A stretch of DNA of 64,000 nt, from contig NC_085100.1 in assembly GCF_963422355.1 (NCBI RefSeq), positions 4,192,568 through 4,256,567 of the forward strand, read 5' to 3'. Shown here piece by piece: positions 8,564 through 33,313 of the stretch. The first letter of the stretch is position 1, and every line of letters begins with the position of its first letter. Below the pieces are notes generated by a model. The model saw only the letters and a program-made list of their open reading frames with translations, was not told where the DNA came from and did no database searches. Position numbers and translations under genes: made by a program. The DNA comes from Corticium candelabrum (lineage: Eukaryota; Porifera; Homoscleromorpha; Homosclerophorida; Plakinidae).

Positions 8564-11500
8564 TTATCCCATTTCTCCCATTTCAACAGAGCTTGTGTTT
8601 CCATGGCTACGTATGCCCGATTTCTCTTCCTCTCTTTCGCGTTGCTCTTCTTCATACGTATGCAAACGCTCTTCTAGTGAGAACCCCATCAAATCCTTAC
8701 GAGAAATGACACCAGCAACTCTACATGCAAAACAAAACTGAGCAAACATTCAAACCAAACGAGGGATACAATGGACCTGTTCATTGCATCTACAACAACC
8801 AAATGCCTAAAGAAAACAGTAACCAAGTTGTTAACTTAATTAATAATAAATAATATATATTTCATCTAAAGAAACAACCTGAGGCCGAGTGTTCGAAAAA
8901 GAATGTACGTTCTATGCAGAGAAAAGTTTACTTGAACGCACGGAGCAGATTGATTAAGGTAAGGCCCCTATATCACCAAGCAATCAAGCCAACAGTACAA
9001 ATACTTGCCAGTCAGTTAGTCTTCTTTCTCAAAAGACATCCTTTTCGAAAGAAAGATTAACTGACTTGGTCTCCAGCAATACTAGGACACATTGCAATGT
9101 CCATAAATCAAAAGAAACTTACTAGATCCACGAAGAGTGTTTGATATCTTGGCTCATCTACGTACGACTGTAGCGTATCACGAGATAAGCAAACGATACC
9201 ATCACTAAACACAACCTGCAACGCAAATTTAGAGATAACCACAACTCATTGGAAAGACAGGAAAATCCCAACTTGTCGTAGATCAATTGGAACAATTTCA
9301 GGTTCTTCAGATAACAAAAGTCCTTGTGATTTAAACAAGTCGTTGTGAGTCAACAATATTTGAAGTGTGTGCCTGCACGTAGATGTAGTTGTCAGTTAAA
9401 TGTCATCAAAAAGTATGGAATAAACCATGGACCTTGAGATGTGGCCTGCAAATACATCAGTACCATTTTCTATTTGTCGAACTACAGGATATCCTCCGTG
9501 TGATGTGGTTGACAACAGTTCTGCTATTGTGGCAACACTTTCGTGAACATGGACAACCTGTTACCACCATATAGTGCACATAGACACAGGTTAGATAAAC
9601 TGATTATTGCTTTTTCCAATAACTGTATTGGAACCTTTACTGGGAATGACATGGCATTCTCAGCAGAATATAACTCCAAGTTTACCACACCAGAAGATGA
9701 TCTAGATACCAAACATTAAATTATTGTACTATATTGTTACCATGTGGTATCATAAAGCTAAATTAGTCAAAAGTCAGAACCAGCACTACTTATTCGCTGT
9801 GCATGATAGAAACTACTAGCTATTAAGTGGGGTGATGCAAGGTACTGCAACTACCGTTTCTGTAGTCATTTTACTGTTGTAGATGTATACCATTGATGTA
9901 AATCAAGCACCACCTGCATTACCCTTAACTCATTACCAACATTGCAAACAATCATCAAAACCCTCTACTTCTCCAACAACAGTACCTAAGCTCTGATGAC
10001 TGTAATCTCAGAACCAATCATCAGGTAAGCCGCTGCAATACAGTCAGACCTCATTATTCCGACAATGTTTGCCCCACTGGTTTTTGTCAGACAAACACAA
10101 CTGTTGGATTATCGGTGACAAATTCAAAGTGACCAACAATGTAAATTGGTTTCGCGTGTACCTTCGTCAGAAAGCGAGGGTGTCAAATTATTGGGTATCG
10201 GAATAATGAGGTCTGATTGTATATGTTATGATAAATGATTTGCCCATCATCTACAGTGTTTCCTTGCCTTCTAGTGTCTGCATGATGCCTACAAACTCTT
10301 TGAAGTTCACACATCATGGTAACCAGTAAGATACCCACAACAGTTTCATACTCTTAAACGGTAATTTAATTTATTATCACATGCTTTCAATGCACTCGGG
10401 GGTGCTTGCTGCATTTGTCATACTCCATTGTGTAATTTGTATTTAAAAAGTCGCAAATGAGTAACAAACAAAAACAAACACAAACACCAAACACACCTAT
10501 CGTGATCTTTCCGAATAATGACTGGTTCGGCATCCAAAAATGGAATGCACTTGAGCTCCAGCAAAGCATGGTAGATAGGATGTGTGATGAAATCTCCACT
10601 CCACTTTGCTACCATGATTGTCACCATGATGGGTAACAAAAACTGGACATCGTTTGTTAATTCAACCTAGCAGCCACAATTTACTACAATATATTACAGC
10701 ATTTTGCCATAGAAACTACATTACCATGATGACAGTAAGTGAAACAGTAAGTCGAGACACACCTCCAAAGAAACTGGCAGCACCGATAAGAGCAAAGGCT
10801 CCAGGGTCAATCCACACCCAATATTGATCCTCTACAAACAGAAAAACTTTACAATCAAATTACAAACGACTGCTTGTGATTTCTTTGCCTTCAGTTAAAG
10901 AATAAATTCCAAATGCCTTGACCATTATAATACCTACAATACGACCGTACAGAGCACCAATAAATCTAAGACAACGACACAAATTGTTAGAAAACTATTT
11001 GTACAAATGCTTCTTAATAAAGAATGCAAGACTTATCAATTAAACTGTATACAATAAGTTAATTAATTAAATAAGATAGTTAGTTGATTTAATTAAGCTA
11101 ATTAAGTACATATACAGACATACAGCATGGGTACAACCAGTCCACTTGCAATATGAGTTCCTGCACACCAACAAGATAGGAAAAAATAAATCACCAAAAC
11201 TGCAGCTAGAGATCTGAAAATAAAATTACAACATAGACTAAATTTGTACATGTCAGTGTCAATAGAACTCACCCGAGACCAAATTCATTGTGAGTCTGCC
11301 GAGAAAACAAATGCTTGATAGCATCTTCTCCAGTAGTAAACATCAATGTAGCAACTACATATACAAGGAATAGAGTCTCGATACTGACTATTGCAGTTTC
11401 AATGACAGATGTGTCACCTTCACTAAATGAACCGTTGCTGAATGAATAGCAAAGCTGGCTGCTGTTGGAGCAACACTCGGCAACTGATAATGAGTGATTT

Positions 11501-14500
11501 ATTGCAAATTCTCGTTTCTTCACTCCATGAGGGCAAGCATAATGATAAACTGTCGGTTCAGTGTGAAGAGGATCCAAAGAGTCAGTCAGGCAGCGAGGAC
11601 TGCAATTAAGTAATCAAAAAATCACTCTATAGCAACTATAAATTGTACTGACGTAGCGGTACCTGTAATCAGATTTGGGATACCCACACTCAAATGGAGT
11701 GCAAAAAAATGCCTTTGGTAAGAAAACTGTAACGCTAACATATATCACCTGCTCACAACATCATGTAACAGACATTTGCACACATACTTAATGCAAATGT
11801 TTCTAACAATAATGAGTACAGGCTCTCCCATTTTCATCATCACTTTAGCAAACGGTGATGCCACCTTGCTCAACAGCAGCTGTCTTAGACGAGCAATCTA
11901 TATAGTCACACACTTCAAGTTCACGCAGCATCTCCACTCTTGCAGACTTATCGTACTTTGACATTCAAGAATGTAAACAATGCACCGAAGACACCACCAA
12001 GCACACCAATAATTATAGTTGGAAAAAAGACAAGTATGTTCACTGGAATGCCACGAACCACCTAGTCACACTTTGGATCAATTCCAATAAAATAGACATT
12101 GCAAATATAAAGTCAACCTCAAACAGAATGTACTTGCTAGTCTTGAACAAGCCAAAATTTCCATCATACTTGAAACCTGAAAATGCTGAATTGAATAGAT
12201 CCTAAATGAAAGACTGTCAACACTAGTTGCCACCGCAAACTACAAATGTATGACAAACAGTTGTAAAAGTCGAAATCATGCAGCAAAAGAATATTTGCCA
12301 TGTCAGCTTTTGGTTCCAAAAAGAAGAAACTTCTTCCATAGAAAATAACAGCCCACCGACAGGAGCACCAAATGCTGAAGCAATTCCAGCTCCTGCACCT
12401 GCTGAAATAAAGTTTCTCCTAAAACACACATCATTGATCAATTCAATTAACGTACTTGATAACACCACACGCATATAAGCAATTAGATCACCTGTCTTCA
12501 GAATTTCGAAATCGTCCAAACACTGGTAAATGAAACCCTAATGTCTTAGAACGCATTTGACTCAGTCCAGCACCAATCAAAGAACTGTACATACGCAATT
12601 CATAACAGGCATTGCATGCCCACACATAATCTAGACCTTTCCAATTAACATACCCCATGTGAATCATTGGTCCTTCTGGACCTACAGGTAGACCTGAAGC
12701 GACAGCAGCAAGACAAGAAAAGAACTTGGCTACAAGTGTTTTGATATTAAAGATGTGCCTAACAACCGTTCCATTCAAAAATCCAATCAGCTCTGGAAGG
12801 CCAGAAGCTGCTGCTGACGGTCTACACAGCTGTGACCAAACATCAACTTCTCTGATGCAACAATACAAACGAACGACTAACCACAATGATGGCACTGCTG
12901 ACGATAACAAGAGCCATACTGAAGAGAAGCACAAAACCCCAAGCAAATTCATAGTTTTCATCCTAAAGTGACATTACCACAACATTTCAAATTCTTCAGC
13001 TTTTAATTAAGTAAACTGTGTAATTTTAAAAAAATTTTAATTAATACTAGTTTTTATTAAACATGTGTGTTTTTGGGAGTAAGCCTTTCAAACACCTAAG
13101 ATCAAAGCATTGTCAACACAACTATATCAAAGGCACTTTGCCAGACCCTTTCTCACTGGAAGCATGATGGCAGAGACAGGTCTGACTAAGCGAGACTAAA
13201 ACTAAGATTGCATTTGTGTGTTTATTTGTCCAAAAAGCAAACATTATACTAGAATATAGCATCAACTGCATTAGCACAGATTATCAAATGCATACTAGCA
13301 TAACAGAGAGTGCAAAACAAAGTTCACATAAAGCTGAAACCCAGACAGACAAGTAGATAATGCAGTCCAAATTCTCTAACATAACTGTGGTTCAGTTTGT
13401 TATACTAAAATTAAAAACATTTGCTTACAAATGCTACCTTGTCCCGATTCTAAATTTGGTCAAACTTCAGAATTTGATCAAATGTACAGATCACAAATTG
13501 CAAAGCACAGCAGACGCCACTCAACTTGTTTGACCAAACTATAAGTTTGAATTAAAGCCAAAAGATTTTGGTAAGCAAAAATAACAAACTTCTCTGTAAA
13601 TGCATGTTACTGTATACTGCCCTTGCATTCATGTAGTAAACTTAGAGAAAAAGCAAAAATACAAAAAAGCACACTACATTCTGTCTGTAATCTGCACAAT
13701 TAGAGCACAAAAAGAACAGTGATTAAAATTTGAATATTAAACCTGCTACTACATACCCACTGAAAGTATTTCATTGCTTCATTATAACCTAGTATTTTAA
13801 TTGACAAAATTAGATGTCTCCAACATTGTCATTAAATGTGTCATTAAATTTGTCTATCAACATTGTCCAAAATTTCAGTTGACTGTCGACCAAGTGAGAG
13901 AATAAAAAAATCAGTCCAACAAAAACAGAATACAAAATTTCTGTAAATAGTAACCAGTAGATTCAAATTGTCACACAATTTTACGTTATTATTCAAACAA
14001 ATTTACTATTTGAGCATAATCCCAATTAGCAGCTAGGAATGGCAAATTACAATAATTATTGCATAAGCTACTACCCAAGTGTGTCATTCCATCCCAGCCT
14101 GTCTTTGAACATGTCAGCAAACTAAAGCAAAACTAATTAAGTGTCATAGTATTGGAACATGTTACAATAGTTCATGTATTTAAGAATTTGATTCAAGTGG
14201 TAAAGTACATTGTATGACAAGTATAACTTTATAACTTAAAACTATGCAAGTTAGCTTATCAAAACTATATTACTGCATCTAAACACATAGGTACATCTAA
14301 TAAGACGCCAACTAACACTAAATATTTACCGACCTCTATGTATTGCGATGCTTTGTCCCACTTGTAATCCGAAATAGCATCAATTGCTTGGTGCAAAAGA
14401 AAGCCAACAAAGCCAACAGAAAAGCCGATTAAACCCATCATCACCCAACGATCCCAATCCAACCTCCTTGGCTGTCTCCTCAACCAATGCTGCAGAAACA

Positions 14501-14737
14501 CACAGTTACTGATTGCCATTACCCTTTCTAACTAATCTAAGCATGGCATGCCTTGTATGCAGTGCTGTGAGGCGGTAAGTAGTCTAAGCTCTCATAACCC
14601 GCAAGGACTGCACGCTCTTCATCGTTGTATCTGTGATTGTCGTAAACACTCTCTAATTCTCGGCCACGCTGAAAAAATCCAGTTTTTGCTCCTTCTTTAG
14701 ACTTCTCTGTGTCTGACCGTCTATGCAACTCTGACAT
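8564..14737 (-). CDS. CLC-family chloride/proton antiporter (ClC-6/7-like)
   Basis: About 20 exons. It starts at ATG 14737 ([14 protein letters not shown]; cytosolic tail with YESLDY, shared with ClC-6/7) and ends at TAA 8564-8566. Hallmarks in order: [12 protein letters not shown] (12.8 kb), [10 protein letters not shown] with the gating Glu (12.7 kb), [15 protein letters not shown] and SFWNQ with the pair of Glu that includes the proton Glu (12.35 kb), a large Cys- and N-glycosylation-rich luminal loop (11,272-11,600), [12 protein letters not shown] (11.15 kb), [13 protein letters not shown] (10.6 kb), CBS1 with GGYPVV and FAGHISR (about 9.4-9.5 kb), and CBS2 with [13 protein letters not shown] and GVISRKDL (8.65-8.9 kb). 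Both Glu residues are kept, which predicts exchange of Cl- for H+, usually in endosomes or lysosomes. The first intron appears to use a GC donor. Exon 2 to exon 3 phase suggests one more small exon in the 1.4 kb intron 12,963-14,330. Confidence 0.9.
10041..10219. mobile_element. Pogo/Tigger-like MITE in a CLC intron
   Basis: The ends are CAGTCAGACCTCATTATTCC and, read from the other strand, CAATCAGACCTCATTATTCC, 19 of 20 matching. It is flanked by TA on both sides, the target site of Tc1/mariner-pogo elements. It is 179 bp long with no coding capacity. Confidence 0.85.
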
Positions 14738-15204
14738 GTTTCGCTATACAAAATATATTGAAAATAACAGGCACAAATGTATTATATGTAAATCAAATTC
14801 AGCATTCAACAAGTAGAAAGACAAGATTTCCCAAAAAAATTAAACCAAGCGATAGTATGAGTGCATATACAGGCCCATAGGAAGCATTTCAAATATGGTC
14901 CTGCCTAACGAGCGCTAAGAGGGTGTGGTCCAAGGATAGGGCACCAAGAGAACAGTCTTCCAGCATTCTCGTATCAAGTAGTCTATCGCACAATGGGTTC
15001 TTGAATAATTACTCTCGTTTACCAACAATTACTGTTGTACATGGCCAAGTAATGACATCAGGGTATGGCCGGACCAGCCTGACCGGCTCCTATGGAATTG
15101 CCTAAACTGCACATACTGTATCGGTGTTATCTCGTTCACACACCATCAGTTAAGTGCCACTTGCCTGGTATTTCAGTCTCTGTCTTTGTATGTAGCATGT
15201 CTTG

Positions 15205-15275
15205 AAGTAATATTCGTACGGCAACCCTACATCTTTCTCATTTTTCAAAATGTTTTTCATACTTTGTTATTTCTA
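15205..15275 (+). repeat. Fragment of the palindromic element family
   Basis: It contains CGGCAACCCTACATC and TTCTCATTTTTCAAAATG, matching the right arm of the element at 19,447-19,790 with few changes. Confidence 0.7.
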
Positions 15276-15315
15276 GTCAGCGTGTGTTTGTCCATTTGCA
15301 TGCCTGCACATCCGT

Positions 15316-15317
<2 letters not shown>

Positions 15318-15371
<54 letters not shown>

Positions 15372-15390
15372 GTGTGTGTTTGTGTGTGTG
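15318..15390. repeat. (TG)n microsatellite
   Basis: About 36 TG units with a few interruptions (GC, TT) at the right side. Confidence 0.95.
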
Positions 15391-16300
15391 TTGCCAAAGA
15401 ATGCTTCAACAATAACAAGACCTGAAGAGATGTAACGCATTCCGCTAATGACAAAACAAATTCATTTCACGTAACTCAAACTATTATTGTTGTAGTGATA
15501 CTGTAGTACGCAGCATATGGCTGCATGGCTTCATCTATTGGATGACCTTCCTCCAGGTCCAAGGTCAGGTGTGTACACACCATACCTATGTTTGTATGTT
15601 TTCATCCATAAGTGTCTGTGTTTGTGTGTCTATGACAGTGCTTCGACTTATGGCTAGTTTATATTGGACAGCAATGTGCTACTTTGCAATGCCCCAATGT
15701 CACATTTTCATAAATTGCATACAAGAGCAGGCAAAAGGCAAATAATGTAAACTGTAAGTGTTATTAGACAAAACATCAGGCAGAGTAAACTTTTGTACAA
15801 AACGTGAGATCACCACAGATTGATATGAAACCAACTGATATAAAAAGTCAGTTGAAAATGCAGTGCTGTAACTCTGGAATCTAAATACTAAGCACACCAC
15901 ATACCTGCTGTCATACCAAATCAAAGATTAACAAGAATATTTACAAAGTAGAGGGCTCTATAATTCTACACTCTAGACAACAATCTCATTAATAAATATG
16001 AAAGGTACATTTCTACCCTCGGCGGAAAAACAATAGTATAAATCAAGACAGAAAGAGAGCTAATGACAATGTCAACAAATGTTGCTGATTGAGACATGAT
16101 AAACTGATTTTTACATCTCTGTAGTCTGACATAATACCTCAGCAAATTGTCCAAAATGTCACCCCAACTTTTAGTAGGGAGCATTTACCTAATTAATATG
16201 GCTGACTCCACTGGTTGAAATAACAATTAAGTATGCACAAGCACAGGCTGCGGTAAAAACGTGCTACAGAATTATTGGCACTGTGTCAACTACAACCACA

Positions 16301-16546
16301 CAGGGGCGTAGATGTAAGTTTTCTCAAGGCCATGAGTGGGCGTGTTGAACAATTTCCTGCAGATCTTCACAAACAGTTTTGACTAAATTTTAGATCTTAT
16401 TGAATGCTAAGTTGCTAGCTATTTGTCACGTCCCAGCTTTTGCAAACACGAATGAATACGTCCATGCCTGCTGCATTCGTGAGAATTTGAAAAACCTTAT
16501 AACAGAGACTTAATTAATTAATTAATTATTAATATCTACGCCCCTG
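16301..16546. mobile_element. hAT-like MITE, 246 bp
   Basis: Ends CAGGGGCGTAGATGTAAG and, on the other strand, CAGGGGCGTAGATATTAA, with 14 perfect terminal bases. Flanking 8-mers CAACCACA and CAACTCCA match at 6 of 8 positions, fitting an aged 8 bp hAT target duplication. No coding content. Confidence 0.8.
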
Positions 16547-16890
16547 CAACTCCAATTCTATACTACACAAATCAATCTAGAGCTTCAATTAGCCAACAAC
16601 AGATAAAACGTAGGTAGACATGTAGATCTATTTCATGATCAAATACAGAAGGTGTGAACAACCAGGAACTGATCGCCTGCTAAACGTTACATTTTTACAG
16701 AATCTCCACCAAGATACACGTACTCACCTCATCAACGAACGAGACGTACGGCTGCAGTGATACATTCATGAACTTGCACGTGAGTTGTACCTGCCTAAAA
16801 TACCCGGATATATACACTAAGGCTTTACGAAAACGGCTCAAACTCTAGGACGTCGAGCGGTTGTTGAGTGTACTGCGTCACTATAGCAAG

Positions 16891-18775
16891 ATGTCCAAAA
16901 AGAAAAAAGTGTTTTTTATATTCGTAACCATTCGCCGTTAGCTATAGGTTAGAGTCCTCCTCTTTTGCAGGCATCCTCGTCTGTCAGTGAAGAGAATGAT
17001 GTTGACCAAAGTCGAATGCCCGTATCTGAGTTACATGGCAGCATTACTATCACCGTGCTTGCTAAACCTGGAGCCAAACAGACCGCTATCACCGAGATCA
17101 CAAGTGATGGGGTAAGCGTGCAGATTGCAGCTCCTGCTCGAGATGGAGATGCCAATGCAGCGCTCGTTGCGTTTATTGCCAAGGTGCATACTGTTTTTTT
17201 TAATTCAAACAGTCATCTTACTACGTGTACACTAAAATTAATCACAAATTAATTGATTAATTAATGTCTGCAGGTCCTTGCTATCCGGAAGAGTGATGTA
17301 CGACTGGACAAGGTGCTTGTCGTCTGTTTCTGACATAGCAAGATAACTTAGATATCATTGCAGAAATGATGAAATTTTTAGAGGAGCAAAATTAATTACT
17401 GTTAGTAAGTATTACTATTAACGAATAAGACCAACTAATACCAATTGCTCTCATAAAGCTATTTGACCAATTATTACGTTTGTGTCTGCTACATAAGATG
17501 ATATTGACTGCTTTATAGGATATCAAGATGGAGCTTACACACCCGTAATTAATTAATAATTAGTGATATTATGAACCATGCAATTATTAAATAAGCAATG
17601 GGCCCATGGCAGAAGAATGCCAATGCAGCCAATAAAAGCCATGTCTTGACTCTGTCACAGTATTCAATCAGGTTCTAGTTGAAAGTAGAGTAGTAGGTGG
17701 TCAAAAAACCAAATGTTAGATGAGCCAGCTAGGCCCTAAACTTTGGGAGAGCCCAGCCCAACTGGACCCTCCATAGCTACACCACTGCTGAAAGGCAGAG
17801 TCGATGTTCTTAGTTTCTCCTGGTTGACCTTCTATTTACGCTACCCACAGCTATGAAGGAGTGCTCTGAATGAGTTGCTCAATCAGTACAGTGCCAACCC
17901 ATGAATCACATTAGGGTTGGCACCTTCTCTGTCGACTTTGTCTTCTTCTGTATCACCACTTAGGCCTAGCTTATGCAATGAGTGGGCCAAACGGACTAAT
18001 ATTGGTTTCACACAAATTGGTTATTATTAATTTCAATATTTTACATCATAATTTTGATATTTCAAATCTCACATCATGTATCACTCGGTGGAACAACAGT
18101 TGACAGAAAGAGAATATTAATTAGATGGGAGAATTCTTTACCTGGGTCAGAATGTTCTTCAAAGCTGAAAGTTGAAGGAGTTTTACGCACTTCATTCGAT
18201 CTCCTCGACTCTTCCATGCTTGCCAAAATAAGTCAAATTTGTAATTGAAGCTAAAGGTTGTCATGGGGCATCTACTTTCTGCACGCAATGACATTTGAGT
18301 CCCATTTTAATATTATTCATCTAAACAACGAGCTACTCAGCTAGTATATGCGTACTGTAGACCTTAGATCCGGCCTACTAGACTAGTCATGTACAGTACT
18401 CACTCACCCAACATTCCTTATCTAGAAGTAGAAAGTTTGACCAAATTTGTGAACATGAGAGGCCAACAGATAGACTTAGAAATCATATTCACAACTGCAA
18501 TGACTGTAACATACGACATGCCACAAATTCTACACGAAGTTTACAATAACGTCTAGCAGACTAGCCTACCCTCTAGAAGATCATGGGTTTTGCCACACAA
18601 TAAAGTACAACTAATTATAGTAATTTACAAATAGTCATCCTATGTCATAAAATTTTCTTGTTGTTTTCAGGGGTCAAAGTCACGACTGAAAACTCTATCT
18701 ATTTCATCAGACGCTGGTCTCCCAGTGGCAACTATACTAGAGCGTCTGCACTCGGAAATTGAGAAACGGTCATAA
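16891..18775 (+). CDS. DUF167/UPF0235 family protein (C15orf40-like)
   Basis: Four exons, 16891-16908, 16971-17183, 17274-17312 and 18671-18775, give 124 residues with matching phases. It opens MSKKKK and then carries the DUF167 core: ITITVLAKPGAKQTAITEI, VQIAAPARDGDANAAL, IRKSDVRLDKGSKSRLKTL and a C-terminal helix ending EKRS. Human C15orf40 has the same layout (KPGSKQNAVTDL, APPSEGEANAEL, LRKSDVVLDK). The biochemical role of this small, widely conserved family is not established. The last intron is 1.36 kb while the first two are short. An AATAAA lies at 18824-18829, 49 bases past the stop. Confidence 0.88.
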
Positions 18776-19008
18776 AGGTATCATCAGCGTGTTATACAGA
18801 GCAATGAACCAAACTTTTTGCCAAATAAACATTATAGCAGAGTTCACAGCTAAGAGACAGCTACGTGTTGTTGAGTTCAAGTGGCATGCAGAGATGAGAG
18901 CATGCAAAGTGGAAACCCGTCTCCCAAACTAAAATGACATTGCCACCAAGTTGTACATAACAAAATAGCAGTCAGCCCTAAATGGGCCCTGACAGTACTA
19001 GCTGTCAG

Positions 19009-29134
<10,126 letters not shown>

Positions 29135-29658
29135 CGTCCACTTCGCGCGAACGCTACACAAACAAACAAACCGGCGTTGTCACAACCACAACAGAAACAA
29201 CGACCTACATTGGGGCCCTACATCGAAACATCACGATGGCAACTACAACTCTCGAACGGCATTGCAAAGCTAGCGCGTGACACACCGCAGGTGGGCGAAA
29301 AAAAGCAAGGTCGCATTGGCGTGCTGCACCCAATGGGGACCACGCACTGCGATGACATGCATAACTCCTCCGTTTGCCCATACTAAATCACACCAAAGTA
29401 TAGTGCACTAGTTGGCCTGCAGTGCGTGCAAGACAAAGACGCCTTCGTCACTTCGACTTTCCACGGTCTCCAAACTGAGAGAGGAGTAAACGAGTGCCTC
29501 TAGGAATACTTACCGACAGCCAGAAATCAGACAGTGGTTCAGTCCCAAGGACCAACACGACAATACTGTCGAATGCCGTCGAATACTTTACTATACGGGA
29601 CGTTAGGTCTATGTGCACCTACGGGATGTTAGGATGTTATACGGGAAATTGTTGAAAA
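29135..29658. promoter_or_regulatory. Shared intergenic region between divergent CSK and ARL6IP5-like genes
   Basis: Only 524 bp separate the two start codons, and it is more GC-rich than the surroundings. No clear TATA box is seen on either side. A bidirectional promoter is an inference from the geometry. Confidence 0.5.
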
Positions 29659-29963
29659 ATGAGTGACGGGAAGTTCTCACTTGCTCCGCTTCGGTCGTTC
29701 TCTGATTTTCATGGTGACAGCTCGTGTTACAGTTGGCCACACTCTTCCGACTCTCAACGGTTGCAGTCACGAATAGTGAAGAATCTGCTATATTATCAGA
29801 CAAATTACATCTTGTGGTCTATCGTACTGTTGACTTTTTTCTGGTACTTGATAATTATAAGCAATCTTACACATACAAACACAGACAGATGGACTCGGAC
29901 AGTCCACACGACGCAGACCCACCTACACACTGGGCGGAACCAAGGCACGCACACGCGCGCGCG

Positions 29964-30026
<63 letters not shown>

Positions 30027-30483
30027 CTTCATAAAGTATATGATTTGATTGTGCTGTTGTTGATGGTACCGGTGTCAGGATAAAATTCCCGTATTCAGTT
30101 TCTGTTGGTTGCTTGGCATTCATCGGTTCTGTGATTGCCATTGGATACTTGGGAGCACACGCTCAGCAGGGTTCGAAACAAAAGACACGTGGTTGGGCAG
30201 TCATACTCGCTGCCATTGGTTTTCTATTCATCATTCTCTATTGTCTTGGAGCCATTCTGGTATTCTTTCTTGCAGTGGGCTCTCCGTGTTTGAGTAATAC
30301 CAACCTGCATCTCAGTCAGTGATTATGCATTTATTGATCGTCTGTTAATTAGGTGTTCTCTTACATGCTTCAGTAAGAAAGAGAAATTTCAAGAACAAGC
30401 TAGCCAACAAAGTTGAGACATTGGGCTTCAAGTCGACTCCAGCAGGGGTGTTGCTACATGCTTTAGGAATGATGGATAACTAA
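29659..30483 (+). CDS. PRA1-family protein, ARL6IP5/PRAF3-like
   Basis: Three exons, 29659-29843, 30079-30293 and 30353-30483, join in phase to give 176 residues (human ARL6IP5 has 188). The family layout is clear: a short cytosolic N-terminus with FSLAPLRSFSDF, the signature RIVKNLLYYQTNYI, two hydrophobic hairpins (WSIVLLTFFW to VGCLAFIGSVIAIGY; GWAVILAAIGFLFIILYC to VFFLAV), and a basic C-terminal part with LHASVRKRNFKNKLANKVE and KSTPAGVLL. The family sits in the ER and Golgi membrane and affects trafficking; ARL6IP5 also modulates glutamate transporter EAAC1 in mammals. The start ATG fits the position of the family start. An AATAAA lies at 30566-30571. Confidence 0.92.
29946..30026. repeat. 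(CG)n(CA)n microsatellite in intron 1
   Basis: A short alternating CG tract followed by about 27 CA units, inside intron 1 of the ARL6IP5-like gene. Confidence 0.95.
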
Positions 30484-30659
30484 TAGAACTAGAACTGACG
30501 ATGGGTAGAACTAATAGAACTTTATGATGGATAACTAATAACTAATAGAAATCAACATTGTTGTCAATAAACTCATTAAATAGGTCATTCCTGCTATACA
30601 CTATATGTCAGGTGACTCTTAAGGGTTTCCTTCAACTGCATTCTTGTTAGATTGCAGAA

Positions 30660-31329
30660 TCAGAATCCTACTTTGCGTCTTTTCTTTTTTGATGATTTAT
30701 CTGGAGACTGATTTTGTACTCTTCGTGAACTTGATGCCATCTGATCATCAGATACTCGCTGTGCACTCACTTCAGAATGAGCTGATCCATCTGATTGCAG
30801 TCCCAGTGACTATGAAAAAGCAATTAGAAACATTCATGTTGTGGCATATAATGTGTTACGCTCACCGGGTTTTCTCCTTCAAACCAATCGTCCCACAGTT
30901 TGTGAGAAAAGGCACTATGTGTCTCATCTGGTTTATGAACCAATGATAATGCAGTCACATTCGTTGATTCAACACAACCAAACCGGTCGACGTTTATCTT
31001 CCTGGCCTCGTGAGGGTATGAGCGATGTGTTCGATGAGATTGGAAAGTAGGTATGAGCTTCCATATGCTGTCTAGAACTTCACTTGCAACAGGCTTATTT
31101 CCACAAAATGAACTGCTGAATTTGTAATCAGTTGGAGCACATACCATTCGTGCTCGTCGAAAAGTTGCACAAGGCTGACCAAACACAAATCCACATTTCC
31201 TGCAGTGAGATGATTTTGTGGAGCCATCATTAACACGCAGGTCTGCTACAGCTTCAGGTGTAGCCTTGGCTTCGTTTGTTTGATTTTTCATCCAGCAACA
31301 GTAACATAGATCAGTTGATGACTTCGCAT
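30660..31329 (-). CDS. Unrecognised protein with two CxxC pairs and a basic C-terminus (3' exons)
   Basis: Two exons with good splice sites and phase: 30866-31329 (acceptor after GTGCATCAG) and 30660-30809 (stop TGA). The first reads DAKSSTDLCYCCWMKNQ, then CRKCGFVFGQPCATFRRARM and FSHKLWDDWFEGENP. The second is Ser/Gln-rich and ends DKSSKKKRRKVGF, a good nuclear localisation signal. The spacing CxxC to CxxC (about 35 residues) could bind zinc. Upstream exons are not certain; a candidate (VVHEICGSAGLALCVG) at 33,260-33,310 would put the long (AC)n array in an intron. I do not recognise the family. Confidence 0.6.
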
Positions 31330-31569
31330 CTGATGCACAATGCAGAATTACAATTTGGTACAACAAAAGATTGGCACGAAAGCTATAAAAAACCTGTACC
31401 AACTGACTATTATCAGACTTTCACAAACGTGTTGTATGTTACCGTTTGTATAGTATCAGGCACTGTTAAGCTAATTAGAACTATTCTGTGGTGATACTGA
31501 TAAACAGGTATCTATAGAAATAATGGCAATAACCATCAATAGGGTCAAATATTCCAATGTAAACTATAT

Positions 31570-33235
<1,666 letters not shown>

Positions 33236-33313
33236 CACTCCAACACACAATGCCAGACCAGCAGAGCCGCAAATCTCGTGTACTACCTGAAAAGCTGCAA
33301 ATACGAATATCAA

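Larger units (their letters stand above)
14738..16890. other. Intergenic between CLC and DUF167 genes
   Basis: The two genes are divergent, so both promoters lie here. It contains a (TG)n tract, a fragment of the palindromic element found at 19,447-19,790, and a hAT-like MITE. A possible TATA box (GGATATATAC) lies near 16,807, about 80 bp before the DUF167 start codon. No gene was recognised. Confidence 0.6.

Noticed and set aside
14870-15115. Possible MITE with CCATAGGAAG/CCATAGGAGC ends
   Set aside because: Only about 8 bases match and the element borders are unclear.
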